Shown: piece after piece, positions 24,808 to 37,400 of the stretch | Position numbering within the stretch: the first letter of the stretch is position 1 | Layout: every line of letters begins with the position of its first letter | NCBI GenBank assembly: GCA_012861695.1 | Contig: JAAOOA010001136.1 | Span: forward strand, 1-64,000 | Length of the DNA: 64,000 nucleotides | Source: Trematomus loennbergii | Lineage: Eukaryota; Chordata; Actinopteri; Perciformes; Nototheniidae | Direction of reading: 5' to 3' | Translations under genes and position numbers: made by a program | The notes under the pieces: model-generated | The model's database searches: none | What the model saw: the letters and a program-made list of their open reading frames with translations, nothing else | Told to the model about the DNA's origin: nothing

Positions 24808-24905
24808 CTCAAAGGCAGGAGAGAGGAAATGGATCTGCAGGTCAAAGCCGGAGAGGTTTTGTCTCCTTTAAACAGCCTGTGAACACCTGATGCTACCCGA
24901 GCTGA
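24808..24905 (-). promoter_or_regulatory. Candidate 5' untranslated exon and promoter of gene A
   Basis: On the minus strand, sequence ending CCTGCCTTTGAG is followed by a good donor (gtaaga) at 24807. It can splice to the acceptor at 23750-23751 just before the coding exon. A TTTAAA-type box lies at about 24870. The upstream exon of gene B ends in a similar donor at 61987. The transcription start is inferred, not seen. The intervening intron (23750-24807) holds nothing recognised. Confidence 0.4.
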
Positions 24906-25293
24906 CAAGCTGTGATTTTCTTGAAACTACAGAAGTTAATATACATATCGTGAAACCTGACCTTATCTCCATAGCGGATCTTTACAGTGGTTGTCAATGA
25001 TTAGCCAAAATAATACAGTGTCACTGTCACAGTCTGCTCCATCATTCACCAGTAGTTTTCCATTCACCTGTCTCACCTGTTAACCACACACACGTTTTTG
25101 CTCACTCTCTTTCTCTACTGCACCCATTAGTTTTACTGCCAGTATTTAAACCCTCACCAGACACACACCCGTTGCCAGATCTGATACTAGTCTTTCACGC
25201 GTTTGTTACCAGATTGCCTTGCCTGCTCCCTGACCCTGGATTTGTTCCCGCTCAGAGACCATTGGCCACGCCAGGTTGCTATTACCGGATAGC

Positions 25294-27650
25294 TCTCAGG
25301 CCCTTGCAGTTTTTATTGACTCTGGTTCGGACGCGAGTATTATGGACGAAGAGCTTATGCTGCAGTTGGGAATAGACCGGGTTCCCTTATCTCGCCCAGT
25401 TCCAGCCAGCGCTTAGACGGTCACCTGCTGGGGACAGTGACTCATCAGACTCTACCCGTTCACATGCTCCTGTCCGGGAACCATCATGAAACTATTCAGT
25501 TTTCAGCCGCCAGAGAGCATAAGCGTTGGTAAATGACGTGCTCCGTGACATGTTGGACCGGCACGTATTTATTTACTTGGATGACATCCTGATCTTTTCC
25601 AAGACTCTGAAAGAATACGTGCACCACGTCCAGGCGGTTCTCCAGAGATTGTTGGAGAACTCACTGTTAATTAAAACTGAGAAGTGTGAGTTTCACACCT
25701 CCTCTGTCTCTTTTCTGGGATACATCGTGGGACAGGGGAGCATTGAGATGGATCCCTCCAAGGTTGATGCAGTCACTTCCTGGCCTCCTCTAAGGTTATG
25801 TTCCAGTGGTCCTCCTCGGCTGAGGAGGCGTTCCAGAACCTTAAGGCCAGGTTCACCTCCGCCCCCATCCTCCGAGTACCCGATCCTGAAAGACAATTTG
25901 TTTTGGAGGTGGATGCTTCTGATATGGGGGTGGGGGCCATCCTGTCTCAGCGAGCAACCAACAGCCAAAAACTCCATCCCTGTGCTTTCTTTTCGAGGCG
26001 TTTGACACCAGCGGAAAGAAACTATGATGTAGGAAACCGGGAGCTGCTAGCAGTGAAGTTGGCCCTGGAGGAGTGGCGTCACTGGCTCGAGGGGACCAGT
26101 TAACCTTTCCTGGTGTGGACCGACCACAAGAATTTGGAATACATCCGGTAGGCCTGCAGACTGAATTCCCGACAGGCTAGATGGGCCCTCTTTTTCACTC
26201 GGTTCAATTTCTCCCTCTCCTACCGCCCTGGTTCTCGGAACATTAAGGCTGATGCTCTGTCTCGTCAGTTTGGGGAGGGAGGGAATATTCCCAGAGGCTC
26301 GGACACCATCCTTCCGACTCCTCAGCTCGTCGCCGCCCCCACCTGGGAAGTGGAGGAGAGGGTCAAGGCCGCCCTGGAGGACCAGGGACCCAGTGCCTGT
26401 CCTCCGAACCGCCTGTTCGTTGATGAGGTCTGATGTTATCCAGTGGGCCCACAACTCCAGACTCACCTGCCATCCTGGTATCCAACGTACCCGGGAGGTA
26501 GTCCAGCAAAGGTTCTGGTGGGCAACACTTAAGGAGGACACCAGGGAATTTGTTAATGCCTGCCCTGTGTGCAATCAACACAAGTCTTCTCACCAAGCTC
26601 CTGCTGGTCTCCTACAACCTCTGCCTATCCCTCATCGCCCCTGGTCCCACATTTCTCTGGACTTTGTTACTGGTCTGCCACCGTCCAACGGGCACACTGC
26701 CATTTGACGGTGGTAGACCGGTTCAGTAAGATGGCTCATTTTGTGCCGATACCCAAGCTCCCCTCAGCTAAAGAGACAGCGGAGCTGGTCCTGTTCCACG
26801 TGTTCCGGCTCCATGGGCTACCTACCGATGTGGTTTCCGATCGTGGTCCCCAATTTACCTCGGTGTTCTGGAGGGAATTCTGCACGCTCATTGGGGCCAC
26901 GGTCAGTCTGTCATCCGGTTTCCATCCTCAATCCAACGGTCAGACCGAAAGGAAGAACCAGGAGATGGAGACGGCTTTACGTTGTATAGTCTCCAAGCAC
27001 CCAGCGGCCTGGGCTAAACAACTGCTCTGGGTCGAGTACGCCCACAACACATTTCAGTGTGCATACGGGTTCCAACCCCCTCTGTTTCCGGCCCTGGAGA
27101 GGGAGGTTACCTGTCCGTCCGTCCAGGCTTTCATCGTCGCTGTCGCCAGACCTGGAATCAAGCCCGGATAACTTGTTCGTTCGGCCAACCGGTACGCCTC
27201 CTCTGCCAACCGCCGACGTTCCAAGGCACCCGTCTACCAGGTGGGCCAAAAGGTATGGCTGTCCACCCAGGATATTCCTTTACGGGTGGAGTCGAAAAAG
27301 CTTGCACCGAGGTTCATTGGACCATTTGAGATTATAAGGATAATCAATCCCGCAGCAGTAAGGCTAAGACTGCCTCGGACTCTGCGGGTCCATCCCACCT
27401 TTCAGTTTCCAGGATCAAACCTGTCCGAGAGAGTGCACTGGTTCCTGCGGTCCCTCCTCCACCACCCCCCGGATGATTGACGGCGGACCTACGTACACTT
27501 TCCATCGACTGCTTCGTTCCCGTCGCAGAGGGAGAGGAGTCCAGTACCTGGTAGACTGGGAGGGTTACGGCCCTGAGGAGAGGTCTTGGGTTCCAGCCGT
27601 CATGTGTTGGACCCCCGGCTCATCAGAGAGTTCCATCAGCGCAATCCCGA
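25294..27650 (+). pseudogene. Gypsy pol remnant: protease, RT, RNase H, integrase, chromodomain
   Basis: Protease remnant 25294-25416 has an AVFIDSGSDAS active-site motif and then a stop. Reverse transcriptase from 25526 begins near the catalytic [10 protein letters not shown] box, so the upstream half is deleted. RNase H follows to about 26100 ([12 protein letters not shown]). The integrase zinc-finger and core lie at 26420-27170, with an [14 protein letters not shown] motif, VVDRFSKM, a VSDRGPQF motif and [11 protein letters not shown] chromodomain-like segment is at 27520-27610 ([18 protein letters not shown]), marking the chromovirus clade. Several frame changes and stops make it non-functional. 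Confidence 0.87.
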
Positions 27651-27980
27651 GCAACCTTCTAAGGCCATCACATCGACGGGCAGAGACACAGGGAGAGTCT
27701 CTCCACATACTGTCAGCTCTTCCGAGGAGGACAGTGAGGGGCCTGCTTCTGATGAGGACGCCGATTCCCACAGGGGGCAGGAGAAGGAGGCCGAAATAAC
27801 TTTTTCAGATGAGTACTAACCCCACCTCCCACCCTCCTCTGTAGATTAGCGTTTAGGGACGTCAGGAGCCGTCCATTAAGGGGGGGGTTCTGTCACAGTC
27901 TGCTCCATCATTCACCAGTAGTTTTCCATTCACCTGTCTCACCTGTTAACCACACACACGTTTTTGCTCACTCTCTTTCA

Positions 27981-28147
27981 AATCAAATCAAATCAAATCA
28001 GGTTTTATTTATATAGCACATTTAAAAGCGATTTTTGGTCGAGCCAAAGTGCTGTACATGTAATAAAAACACATTACTACAAATCACAATAAACGACAAT
28101 AAATTACAACAGATATATCTTAAAAAAACAAAATACTTTCAGTAGAA
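27981..28147. mobile_element. SINE-like insertion inside the Gypsy 3' LTR
   Basis: Begins with repeated AAATC units (CAAATCAAATCAAATC) followed by TTTATTTATATAGCACATTT, a sequence common in fish interspersed repeats. The LTR motif CTTTC occurs on both sides, consistent with a short target duplication. It proves insertion after the Gypsy element arrived. Confidence 0.72.
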
Positions 28148-28197
28148 AATACTTTCTCTCCTGCACCCATTAGTTTTACTGCCAGTATTGAAACCAT

Positions 28198-29725
28198 TAA
28201 CAGTAGGCTGCAGTAACATTCCGCTGCAGGTGTTTACAAAGTGTAATACTGGGATCAAGGTCCCGTCTTATTATATTGCCATTCATTGCAAAACATAAAT
28301 TAACCAACATTTACGATAGGTTCCAATATATCAATAAAATATATTTGTTTCAGGAGTCATAAACCAAAACTGAAAGCCGTTAGATCTAATCAATAACAGT
28401 ATAAACTTTATATCAGTCTACTACTGAAACTGTCAGAAATTATTTCATATTTAGTTTGAACAGTCGCTCAGCTTTAGAGTGGAAAATAAGTATCCAATTT
28501 ATGATAACTTTAAAACCAACTCCTACTAGGGAAAACGCTGTTTATATGAATTGGGGTATATTTTAATAGAGACAAAGCGTTCATGAGTGCGGGTACAAAA
28601 TAGGTCACTGTCAGGTTTGGGAAATAGGACCCAAGTGCAGTTAAAAAATACAAAAAGGTTTGTTAACAAAAAGCGGGCTTTATTATCAAAAGCTGAAGGC
28701 ATGAAAAACAAGAAACTAATAAACAGAAAAAAACCGGGAACACGACAGACAGGAACAAACTTACAGACGGGAACAGGCAGGAGACATGGACAACATAGCG
28801 ACAGGTAGCAGGGACATGAAATGACGACGAACAGACATGGAGCACAGGGGAAGACAAGACTAAATACACAGAAGGGTAATCACAGGACAAGACACAGCTG
28901 TGTATATATATACAGTGCAATAAGCTTCTTAGTGCAATAAGAAGCTACAGGGACGTTAATCTACGTCGGTAATATTAACTTTATTTAATACAACATTTAC
29001 GGTACAAGATTTAATCTTGTAGTATAATATTTTACAAATGATGAATTACAGCAAACATGTGCATATATCCATTATTACAGCTCCGTGGGCTGGCAGTAAG
29101 GCGATATCGGTCCGTTCTTATTGTACATCCATGGTAAAGATAAACGCATGTAGTGCTGAACACGTAACATGAACGTGCCGGGCGGCGCGGTCCCGTGGGT
29201 TAGATGCGCGTTCATAATGCAGAGTGAAATAACTCTCAGAATAACGTTATTAGCACATTTTTACAACTTGAGGAACGAATGTTTTTAATAAGGGCTATAC
29301 AAGTGTTCATACTGGGTAGTTTATTTAGTTTAAAAAAAATTATCACTCTTACCACTCTTTCCCCATGTAAGTCAATGGGAAAAAGTGTTTCCGGGCCTGG
29401 CAACCAAAAGGAAGTGTAGTACCGCCGTTTGGCCAGCACGAATATTTTCATCTGAGTCCGGCGCACTTCCTGGGGGCTTGGTGTTATGCCGTAGACCTGT
29501 TCGCGGGGACGCGCACAGGTCACGTCATCGCCTGTATTGAGCTTCGCCTAGTTTTCAAATCTTTTTCTCTCTTTTGAATGATATATTTCCCATCAGATTA
29601 AACAGCAAACGGCTGAATAAATAATGTCCATACAATTGCGAGGTGGCTCGTTTTAAGGAAAGACAATGAAAGGATAAGATGTCATTTGTCAGTATAGTCC
29701 TATTTCTTAAAACCTTCGCTGTTGT
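28198..29725. other. Intergenic; possible dispersed repeat at 28600-28930
   Basis: No gene. The block 28600-28930 (from GTCAGGTTTGGGAAATAGG to GGTAATCACAGGACAAGAC) resembles fish interspersed repeats of unknown class. The rest is unassigned. Confidence 0.4.
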
Positions 29726-30668
29726 TTAAAGGAAACCTATCATGCTATATTTAAATGATATATTGTAGGGCCATACCTATATAAGGTATATTTATACGTT
29801 TCTGTTTTCAAAATACCAAACAGATCATGCATTTTAGCCATGCCTCATTTCGCTCTATGTGCTGTTTGCTGTCTACGGGTCTGATTCAGCTGACCACGCC
29901 CCCCTGCAGGAGAGGTGAGACGTGCTCTGATCAGCTGCTGGGCTGTCAGAAGAGGGGGAGAAAAAGAGATCTCCGTCCTCCGTGTTTTATTATATAGAGT
30001 CGTTATTCATTTGTAAGCTCAATAAATAACAAAGAAGACCTTTGACTGGCACTTTTCTAATTTTGTCCGGAAGATTTAAACTTTAACGGACATCTTGACC
30101 GGCGAAACAAACTGAAACTGAAACTCTGCCGCACGGTCCCCTCGTTCCTTGGAAGAGGCGGAGAGGTGGGTGTTTGTCATCTGCTGGTGGACTAACCGGA
30201 GAGAATTACAGTGCTTGCCTCGACGGGGAGGGATTGCATTGCAGCGGGAGCAAACGCTTGCCTCGGGGAGGGAGAAAGAAAGCCACAGCGGAGAATAAAC
30301 AGAAGGGTAACCATGGTAACCAAGTCTTCTTCGCTGCTTTTGTGCAGACTACAGCGCCACTTACAGGCCTGGCATATGTACTACAGCGTCTCCAGCGCTT
30401 TCGAATGGCAATGGCCGTGGCTGTCTCCTCCTGATTGGTGGAGTTGGCCCAATAGCCGTAGCGCCACCGTCCTGACGTCAGGACAGTGTTCAAATCTGGA
30501 TCAGTTTTGATCAGATCCGTTGCAGCCCCTTTTTTAGAGATTTTGATATGGAGGAAAATAGAGAGGGTTGTGTTTTCTGACACTTGGTGAGTTCCCTGGA
30601 ACACCGGGGACACATATTCATATATAAAGACGTACAAAAGTGCATTTTGCATGATAGGTCCCCTTTAA
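29726..30668. mobile_element. TTAA-flanked MITE family 2, long form
   Basis: TTAA at both ends; left end AAAGGAAACCTATCATGC, right end GCATGATAGGTCCCC. It is about 943 bp and nearly identical along its length to 39923-40860. Reading frames inside are shared by both copies but have no family motif and are not taken as genes. It is inserted in or next to a hAT transposase remnant. Confidence 0.92.
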
Positions 30669-30835
30669 GCCGACAACTGCGCCGAGCACTTGATTTTATG
30701 CAGGTAGCCAGACAGTGGGACATTGTACGAAAAGTCAGCACACTCAGCACGGATAGTGCGCGCAACATGATTGCAGCGTCCAGGCAGCTCCCGTTCGAGC
30801 TGCACATAGCTCCAACGATCCATCACAGTGTCTCC
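30669..30835 (+). pseudogene. hAT transposase fragment
   Basis: Translates as a short segment with FMQVARQWDIV, STDSARNMIAA and LPFELHIA. This resembles the central part of ZBED-type hAT transposases, where the STD-N-ARNM motif contains a catalytic-core Asp. It is cut on the left by the MITE and on the right by a CA microsatellite. Confidence 0.6.
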
Positions 30836-30840
30836 ACATT

Positions 30841-30976
<136 letters not shown>

Positions 30977-32116
30977 TGTATTGTATTATTGTATGAGAGA
31001 GGTTCCAGGTTGAATTGAGGCGAATATTTGTAATGTTCAGAGGTTGTTGTGTTTAATATTCATGAGCATATTTGTCATTGTTCAAATGATAATAAACAAA
31101 CATATAAAGCATATTTGTCCACTCATATGTTGATAAGAGTATTAAAAACTTGAGAAATATCCCTAACCTGTTAAGCACCAAGCCTGTTTTTCATGTTTCA
31201 GGCTCGAAAATGACATGCCCAAAACAAATGACTACAACTTAACTTCTAAAAGGGTTATATGAATAATTTCTTTTATCAAAGCAAGGTTACATCTGTGAGT
31301 TGGATGTAGAAGTGTCGGAATCAATATAAATGTTTTTTATTTGAAAGAAAATTCAGATTTTACATAGTAAAAAACTGTAAATTATAGTGTCCGTCCAAAA
31401 ATTATTTTTTACAGATAGTGAAAACTACCCTTGGATGATGGGTTAGTAGACCTAAAGCTTTAGGAATCCAAAGTACAACATATAATAAGTACCCTGTATC
31501 AAGATTGATGCAAAACAAGTGACATTTGACCTTTTTAGAGAGGTTTAGCCAAAACCACCCCACCTCTGAGGTGATTTGGGTGAAAATGTTTTTTTTTTCC
31601 ATATCTCTGGCCCCCTTGGTCGATTTGGATGGTTGACACCTCTTTCTGACCGTTAGAGGCCCCCAAACACACACATTGTGAAGAGAAAAGGTGGGGGCTG
31701 CGCGCATTTAAATGTGCAGCAGAGTGAAGCGATCTCTAGCTCTGGCATTTGGAAACGAAAAAGCAGTTTTATTGCTTATGGATTATCAGAAATAATTTCA
31801 AAGAGGGCACAGATACATTGGATGAACCTATGGATTAACTGCAGCATCGTTTTTTTATCGTTTTAATGCCATTGAAGACCAGTTTTGACCAAGGTAAGCC
31901 ATGTTAGCGTTTCTAGCTACCTAGCTCCACATGTTATGATGTACGCTTTCGTTTATAGCGTCGCAAATGTTTATCACTGAGTGTTGAGGTGGGCACCCCT
32001 AGATTCAGTGTCTCCAGGAGAATAAAAACGAGTGGTTGGCTGTGCATCTAGGATAAGTAATAAGGGAGTTATTGTGAGTTTAAGTGCCGTTTTAGGTTAC
32101 ATTGTTGTAGTGTTAG

Positions 32117-32289
32117 TGTAAGCATTGGGTTGAGAGGTCATGTGTTGTGAGCATGCGCAGTGGGTGCTAGAGTGGTGTGTGACTCAACGTTAATAAACGG
32201 AGGCATCTGTGACGCTCCAAAAAGTACTAAGTTCCTGAGTTCTTGTTACACAGAAGTATTCTTGAAGCCTTAACACCTCGGACGTTACA
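32117..32289 (+). repeat. 5' LTR of Gypsy element
   Basis: 173 bp, TG...CA bounded; contains AATAAACGG, a possible polyadenylation signal. Matches 37544-37716 except for one base. Confidence 0.93.
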
Positions 32290-32414
32290 TTGGTGGCAGC
32301 GGTATCGGAGTGTGTTTTATCTGCTCTTGGATTTTTCTTTTCTGTGGACAATTACTGGACTTTCTGGTCGGCTCTGCTGGCTAGCTGTGCTAACGGTGCT
32401 AGCGTCGAAGCGTC

Positions 32415-33611
32415 ATGTTCGGAGGAATGAAGGGAGACGGCGATATGGAAGACGATTATAACGGATGTACTGCTGCTTGGACTGGTTCTGTGAGTAGTGA
32501 TATTAGAGTGGAGCTGCCGCCGATGTTTAGGGGCGACGGCCAGAGGCAGTTTGCTACGTGGATAAGACAGTTTGAAGCCGCTGTTCGTGCTCAGACGAGG
32601 GGTGCGAGGGGCACGAGCTACGCAGCTACCTTGCTGAACATTCTACCTACCAGACTGGACGGTGCAGCTTTCCTACTGTGTGGACAGTTTACCGGCAGAT
32701 GTGCAGGGTGATTACGAACGTGTGAAGGAGAAGCTGGCGGCAGCTTTTGGCCAGAGACAGTTCCTGCTTTATTTCCAGACGTGTGTATCTGCACGGCCCC
32801 GCCAGGCGAACGAGTGTTTGGAGGTCTATGCGGCGGACATTTCCAGACTCATGGCTGAGGCGTTTCCCGATTATGACCGCGCTGCAGTAAATGGTGAGAA
32901 ATTCAGACGTTTTTTGGCTGGCCTTGATCCTGCACTTCAAGCAAATGCCATGAACAGGGGGCGACTGATATGGAGGAGGCGTTGATAATTGCTGGGCGTT
33001 GTGAGCGGGCCAGGCAGGCAATGAGGTCGAACACGCCTGGTTTGCCCTACTGTCCTCCGCATCCTGCTGTTGTTGCAGCCCTAAATTCACCGTTGGCTGG
33101 TGTTTTCGACTGTAAGGCTAATACCACGGATAAGCTCATAAATGTGGTTGAACGCCTCACCTTGAAGGTGGACAACTTACAGACTGAGGTAAAAGGCTTG
33201 AGAGCGCATAACCGTGGAGCTGAGAATGGCAGAGGGAGCTCCGCCTTGACCTGGGATCGTCAGCAGGACCAAGTGGAGCAGAGGGTGCACCGGCGTGCCT
33301 GCCACTGTGACTGTGGCGGGTTTGGTTGCAGATCTACCACCGGTGATTCCCACAGGGACGACCGCAGCAGGGGCCGTTCTCCTCAGCGCAGACCGCAGGA
33401 TGGTTTTGGTGCCAGGGAATGGTCTCCACGTGAGCGGGGAACCCGAGACACCTCTGCGGACTTCTCACCGCGACGACCGGGCAGCGATGTCCCGCAAGGA
33501 CCACACAGCCCTGGGGAACGTCAGCCAAGGCGTGGAGTGAGGTTTTTGTCTCCCTCTCGGCGGTCACCATCTCCATCCTCACACGGACGGCTGCAGGGAA
33601 ACTTCCAGTGA
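32415..33611 (+). pseudogene. Gypsy gag region, frame-broken
   Basis: Start codon at 32415. The reading frame runs to about 32690, shifts, runs to about 32960 (shift at a GGGGG run), and finishes at the TGA 33609-33611. The protein is hydrophilic: capsid-like at first (FRGDGQRQFATWIRQFEAA), then a coiled-coil-like stretch (VVERLTLKVDNLQTEVKGL), then an Arg/Ser/Pro-rich basic tail that probably binds nucleic acid. No CCHC zinc knuckle was seen. The breaks are single-base changes in an otherwise young element. Confidence 0.75.
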
Positions 33612-34409
33612 CTGGCGTCGAGACCCAGATGCCGGTTTCACCACTACAGGGTCAAATGGACTATTCTGCTGGGAAAGCGCCTGCTCGTGCATTGGACTCT
33701 TGTTCTGTGGGTGAGTCTAAGCCCACAGCCTATGTTAGAGGACTTGTTGAGGGTGTTGATGTTACTGTTTTGATTGACTCTGGGTCCAATGTTTCACTTA
33801 TTTCTGAGGACTTCAGAATGTCCACGTCTGCCTTACGTAAACGTGTGCTAAATACCCAGTACACTTTTTCACGCACAGTAAATGGTCAATTGTTGGACAC
33901 TCTGGGTACTGTGACTCTTCCCATAGTTGGAGGGCAAACATTGGGAGCAGGCTGTACATGTAGTGCGAGGGGCAACACAAGCTATTTTGCTGGGGTTTGA
34001 TTTCATGTTGCAGGCTCAAGCTGTTATGGATGTTGGTCGTGGTCTGCTTCACCTGGGGGATGTTGATATTCCTCTCATGCATGCCACCGATTTCATACCA
34101 GAATGTTGTTACATCTCTATGTCTGTTGATGCTATTATTCCCCCTTTCAGTGAAATGATTGTCCCAGTTAATGTGAATATTCCCCGTACTGCTGGTCTGC
34201 CCATTGACTCTTTCTTAGGCTACCTGGAGCCTGAGGTGCGTGATAACGTGGGACTTGTGATTGCACGTACAGTTGCACCGGTGAAGAATGGATGCACTGT
34301 GGCAAGGCTGCTCAACCCGACAGAGAAGGAGTTAAAGCTGCGAAGCTGTACTTCGCCAAAAAAAACGGAAGGAGATAGGCAGACAGGTTCAGCGCCTGTT
34401 GGAGGATGA
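33608..34409 (+). pseudogene. Gypsy aspartic protease region, frame-broken
   Basis: Overlaps the end of gag. It contains VTVLIDSGSNVSLIS, the retroviral-type aspartic protease active site (D-S-G). The frame changes near 33950 and again between 34320 and 34365, where a run of eight A residues lies (34358-34365). The region links gag to the reverse transcriptase frame. A programmed shift at one of these sites is possible but two unrelated breaks make indels more likely. Confidence 0.78.
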
Positions 34410-37400
34410 CATAATTGAAGAGAGTTGTAGCCCGTGGTCCGCCCCAGTGGTCCTCGTCAGGAAAAAGAACAACACATGGCGATTCTGCGTGGATTACAGG
34501 GGACTCAACTCTGTGACAATAAAGGATTCTCATCCACTGCCACGGGTGGATGACACATTGGACGCATTGGCGGGGGCCTCCTGGTTCAGCACCTTGGACT
34601 TTTCTGACGGTTACTGGCAGGTGGAAATGGCTGAGGAGGACCGCGAAAAGACAGCATTCACCACTGGCCAGGGCCTATACCAGTTCAAATCCATGCCTAT
34701 GGGTCTAACCAATGCACCCGCTACCTTCCAGAGGGTTATGGAGCTGGTGTTAAGGGGGCTGCCATGGCACATCTGCATGGTGTATCTTGACGATATACTA
34801 ATTTACAGTAGTTCGTTTGAGGCCCACATGTCTGCTTTGGAGGAGGTCTTCATTCGGATTGGGGCAGCTGGGCTTAGATTGAACGCCAGGAAGTGCCATC
34901 TTGCCCGTGATCATGTGGTATTCCTTGGTCACGTCGTCTCCGCCGGGGGGCTTCGTCCTGACCCCCGTAACACAGATAAGGTGAAGACTTGGCCAGTTCC
35001 ACGGTCCGCTACAGAGGTGCGTGCTTTTCTGGGTCTCTGCTCTTATTATAGGAGGTTTGTGAGGAGTTTTGCCCAGCGTGCTGCCCCCCTCAACCATCTG
35101 ACAGGAAAGGATGTCCCTTTTCAGTGGACGGCGGATTGCCAGGGGGCATTTGAGTTTTTGCGGGATGGTCTTTGTGCCGAACCTATCATGTGTCACCCGG
35201 ACTTCACCAAGAGTTTCGTGCTGGGTACAGATGCTTCGCAGATTGCTGTGGGGGCTGTGCTGTCACAAGAAGTGGATGGCCTGGAGAGAGTGGTGGCCTA
35301 CGCTAGTCGCTCCCTCACAGCAGCTGAACGGCGTTGGTCCACCTACGACAGGGAGCTGTGGGCGATAGTGTGGGCAGTGCGTAATTTCAGGCATTACTTG
35401 GGTCTTCTCCCCTTCACAATTATCACAGATCATCAACCTTTGTTGGGTCTGCGACGACTTCAGGTTGACAATGACAGGACGGGGCGTCGTAGCCGTTGGG
35501 CTCTGGAGCTGGACCCATACGACTGGGTGATTGTGCACAAGAGTGGGGCCAAACACACAAATGCAGATGCCCTTTCACGCAGGCCTGACACCACTGAAGC
35601 TTTGGAGAACTCAGGCAGTCTCGATGCCACATCCGCTCCCTTGAGTACAATTCTCCCTGGCGCTGGGGACAGTGGTCCTAGTGATGTGTGTGCTGTGGGG
35701 ACTCCTGCCACGGCCCAAGCCCAGGGACCGATTTCAGGACCTCCTTCTCCTGACTCAGGGTCTTCAGTGGACCAGACCCTAATCTTCACTCTGTCACATG
35801 ATGGCTCCGGTATTAGGGAGCTCCAGCAAAAGGATGCAGACATCGGACAAGTTTTGGCCTGGCTGGAGCATGGCCAACGGCCCCCTAGATGGAGGTTAAA
35901 AGATGCTAGTCGGGGTGTGAAGAGACTTTGGCATGAGTTTCCCCGGCTGACTTTTGTGGAGGGACTTTTATGTAGAGTTGTTTGGCTGTCTGAGGCAGGG
36001 CAGTCTACTCAGGTTGTTGTTCCTGCTGTCTTAGTTCCAGAGGTCCTGGGACACTTGCATGGTGCTCCACTGACTGCTCACCTGGCGTATGATCGCGTTT
36101 TGGCACGCGCAAGAAGTGTGTGCTATTGGCCCTCCATGCACAGTGACATTCGTTCGTGGTGTGACCAATGTTATGCCTGTCAGAGAAGGAAGTCCCCGGT
36201 GCCTAAACACCATGCCCCCATGAGAACTTCACATGCAGTTAGACCTTTCCAGCGGGTGGCGGCTGACATACTGGAGTTGCCGGTCACATCAAAAGGCAAC
36301 CGGTATGTGTTGGTTGTTGAGGACTATTTCACAAAATTTGTAAATCTGTATGCCATCCCCGATCAAAAAGCCCCGACGGTCGCGGAGTGTCTCTTCCAGA
36401 ACTACATCTTGGAGCATGGGGTAATGGAAACTCTGCACACTGATATGGGCAGACAGTTCGAATCAGATGTTGTGAGGCATTTGTGCGGCGTGTTAGGTGT
36501 GAAGAAGACGCACACCACGCCTTACAATCCGAAGTCTGATGGCATGGTAGAGAGGTTTAATAGGACACTTATCGATCAGTTGGCGAAATCTCTTCTATCA
36601 TGTGAGGGGGAGTGGGACTCTTTTCTGTCACAGGTCGCATTTGCGTACAATACCAGTGTACATTCCAGCACAGGCTTCACGCCGTATTTTCTCACGCATG
36701 GCAGGGAGGCCAGGACTCCTGTGGATGTTTTACTGGGTCCAAAGCGGGATGATCTGGTGCAGGGTCCCCGGGAAGACTTTGCTGGTTCCCTTCTCAGACG
36801 CTTGGACACGGCGTTTGATCAGACAAGGGATAACAATTTTGCTGCAAGCAGCAAACAGAAGTCGTACTATGACGCCAGAGTGAGGCACGACCCGTATGAA
36901 GTCGGGGATTTGGTGTGGTTAAATGATCCCACTGAGAGCCGCCGTAAGCTGGCTCCCCACTGGAAGGGGCCTTATCTGGTGCAGAGGCGAATGGATAGGG
37001 GTGATGAAGTGGGGGTCACGTACCAACTAAGTAGCCCGTTTGGGGATGAAGCCTCTCTCCAAACTGTCCATTACGACAGACTACGGCGATACAACCTGCC
37101 GGTAGCCTTTCCCTTGGAGGGACCATCAAGGTCTCTCTTACACCTTTCTCAGCCTCTTCCGTTGCAAGATGCAGTCTCCCCACAGAGCTCTGGACGCTTG
37201 AGGTTTTCCGATGGGGAAAGTGGCTGTGATCTTGGGCCGGGTTCTGGGGCTGGTGATTATTTTCTCCTGTGTATTCTATGCTGCATAATTGTTTTTTTTC
37301 ATGTTTCGAGTGTGCAGGACAGGGGAATAAGTTATGTCATACCTAGTTTGATGTTTTATTTGGGCTGTGGATGTCTTTTGTTTGTCATTGTTTTTATTCA

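Larger units (their letters stand above)
25025..28197 (+). mobile_element. Deleted chromovirus-type Ty3/Gypsy LTR retrotransposon
   Basis: The 5' LTR begins TGTCACAGTCTGCTCC at 25025. The 3' LTR begins with the same sequence at 27891, just after a purine-rich polypurine tract (AAGGGGGGGG). The first 90 bp of both LTRs are nearly identical. The 3' LTR is then interrupted at 27981-28147 by another repeat, resumes at 28148 and loses homology after about 28197. No gag is recognisable; the protease is joined almost directly to the second half of reverse transcriptase, so the element is internally deleted and non-autonomous. It lies just upstream of gene A's likely promoter. Confidence 0.88.

Noticed and set aside
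26047..26574. Minus-strand frame of 175 codons
   Set aside because: Antisense shadow of the Gypsy RNase H/integrase remnant.
30174..30652. Reading frames shared by 29726-30668 and 39923-40860
   Set aside because: They are similar only because both lie in copies of one MITE; no protein-family motif and not conserved in the short form of the family.
34358..34365. Programmed ribosomal frameshift site at A8 in the Gypsy
   Set aside because: Possible, but the element has other unrelated breaks in gag and protease, so an indel is the simpler reading.
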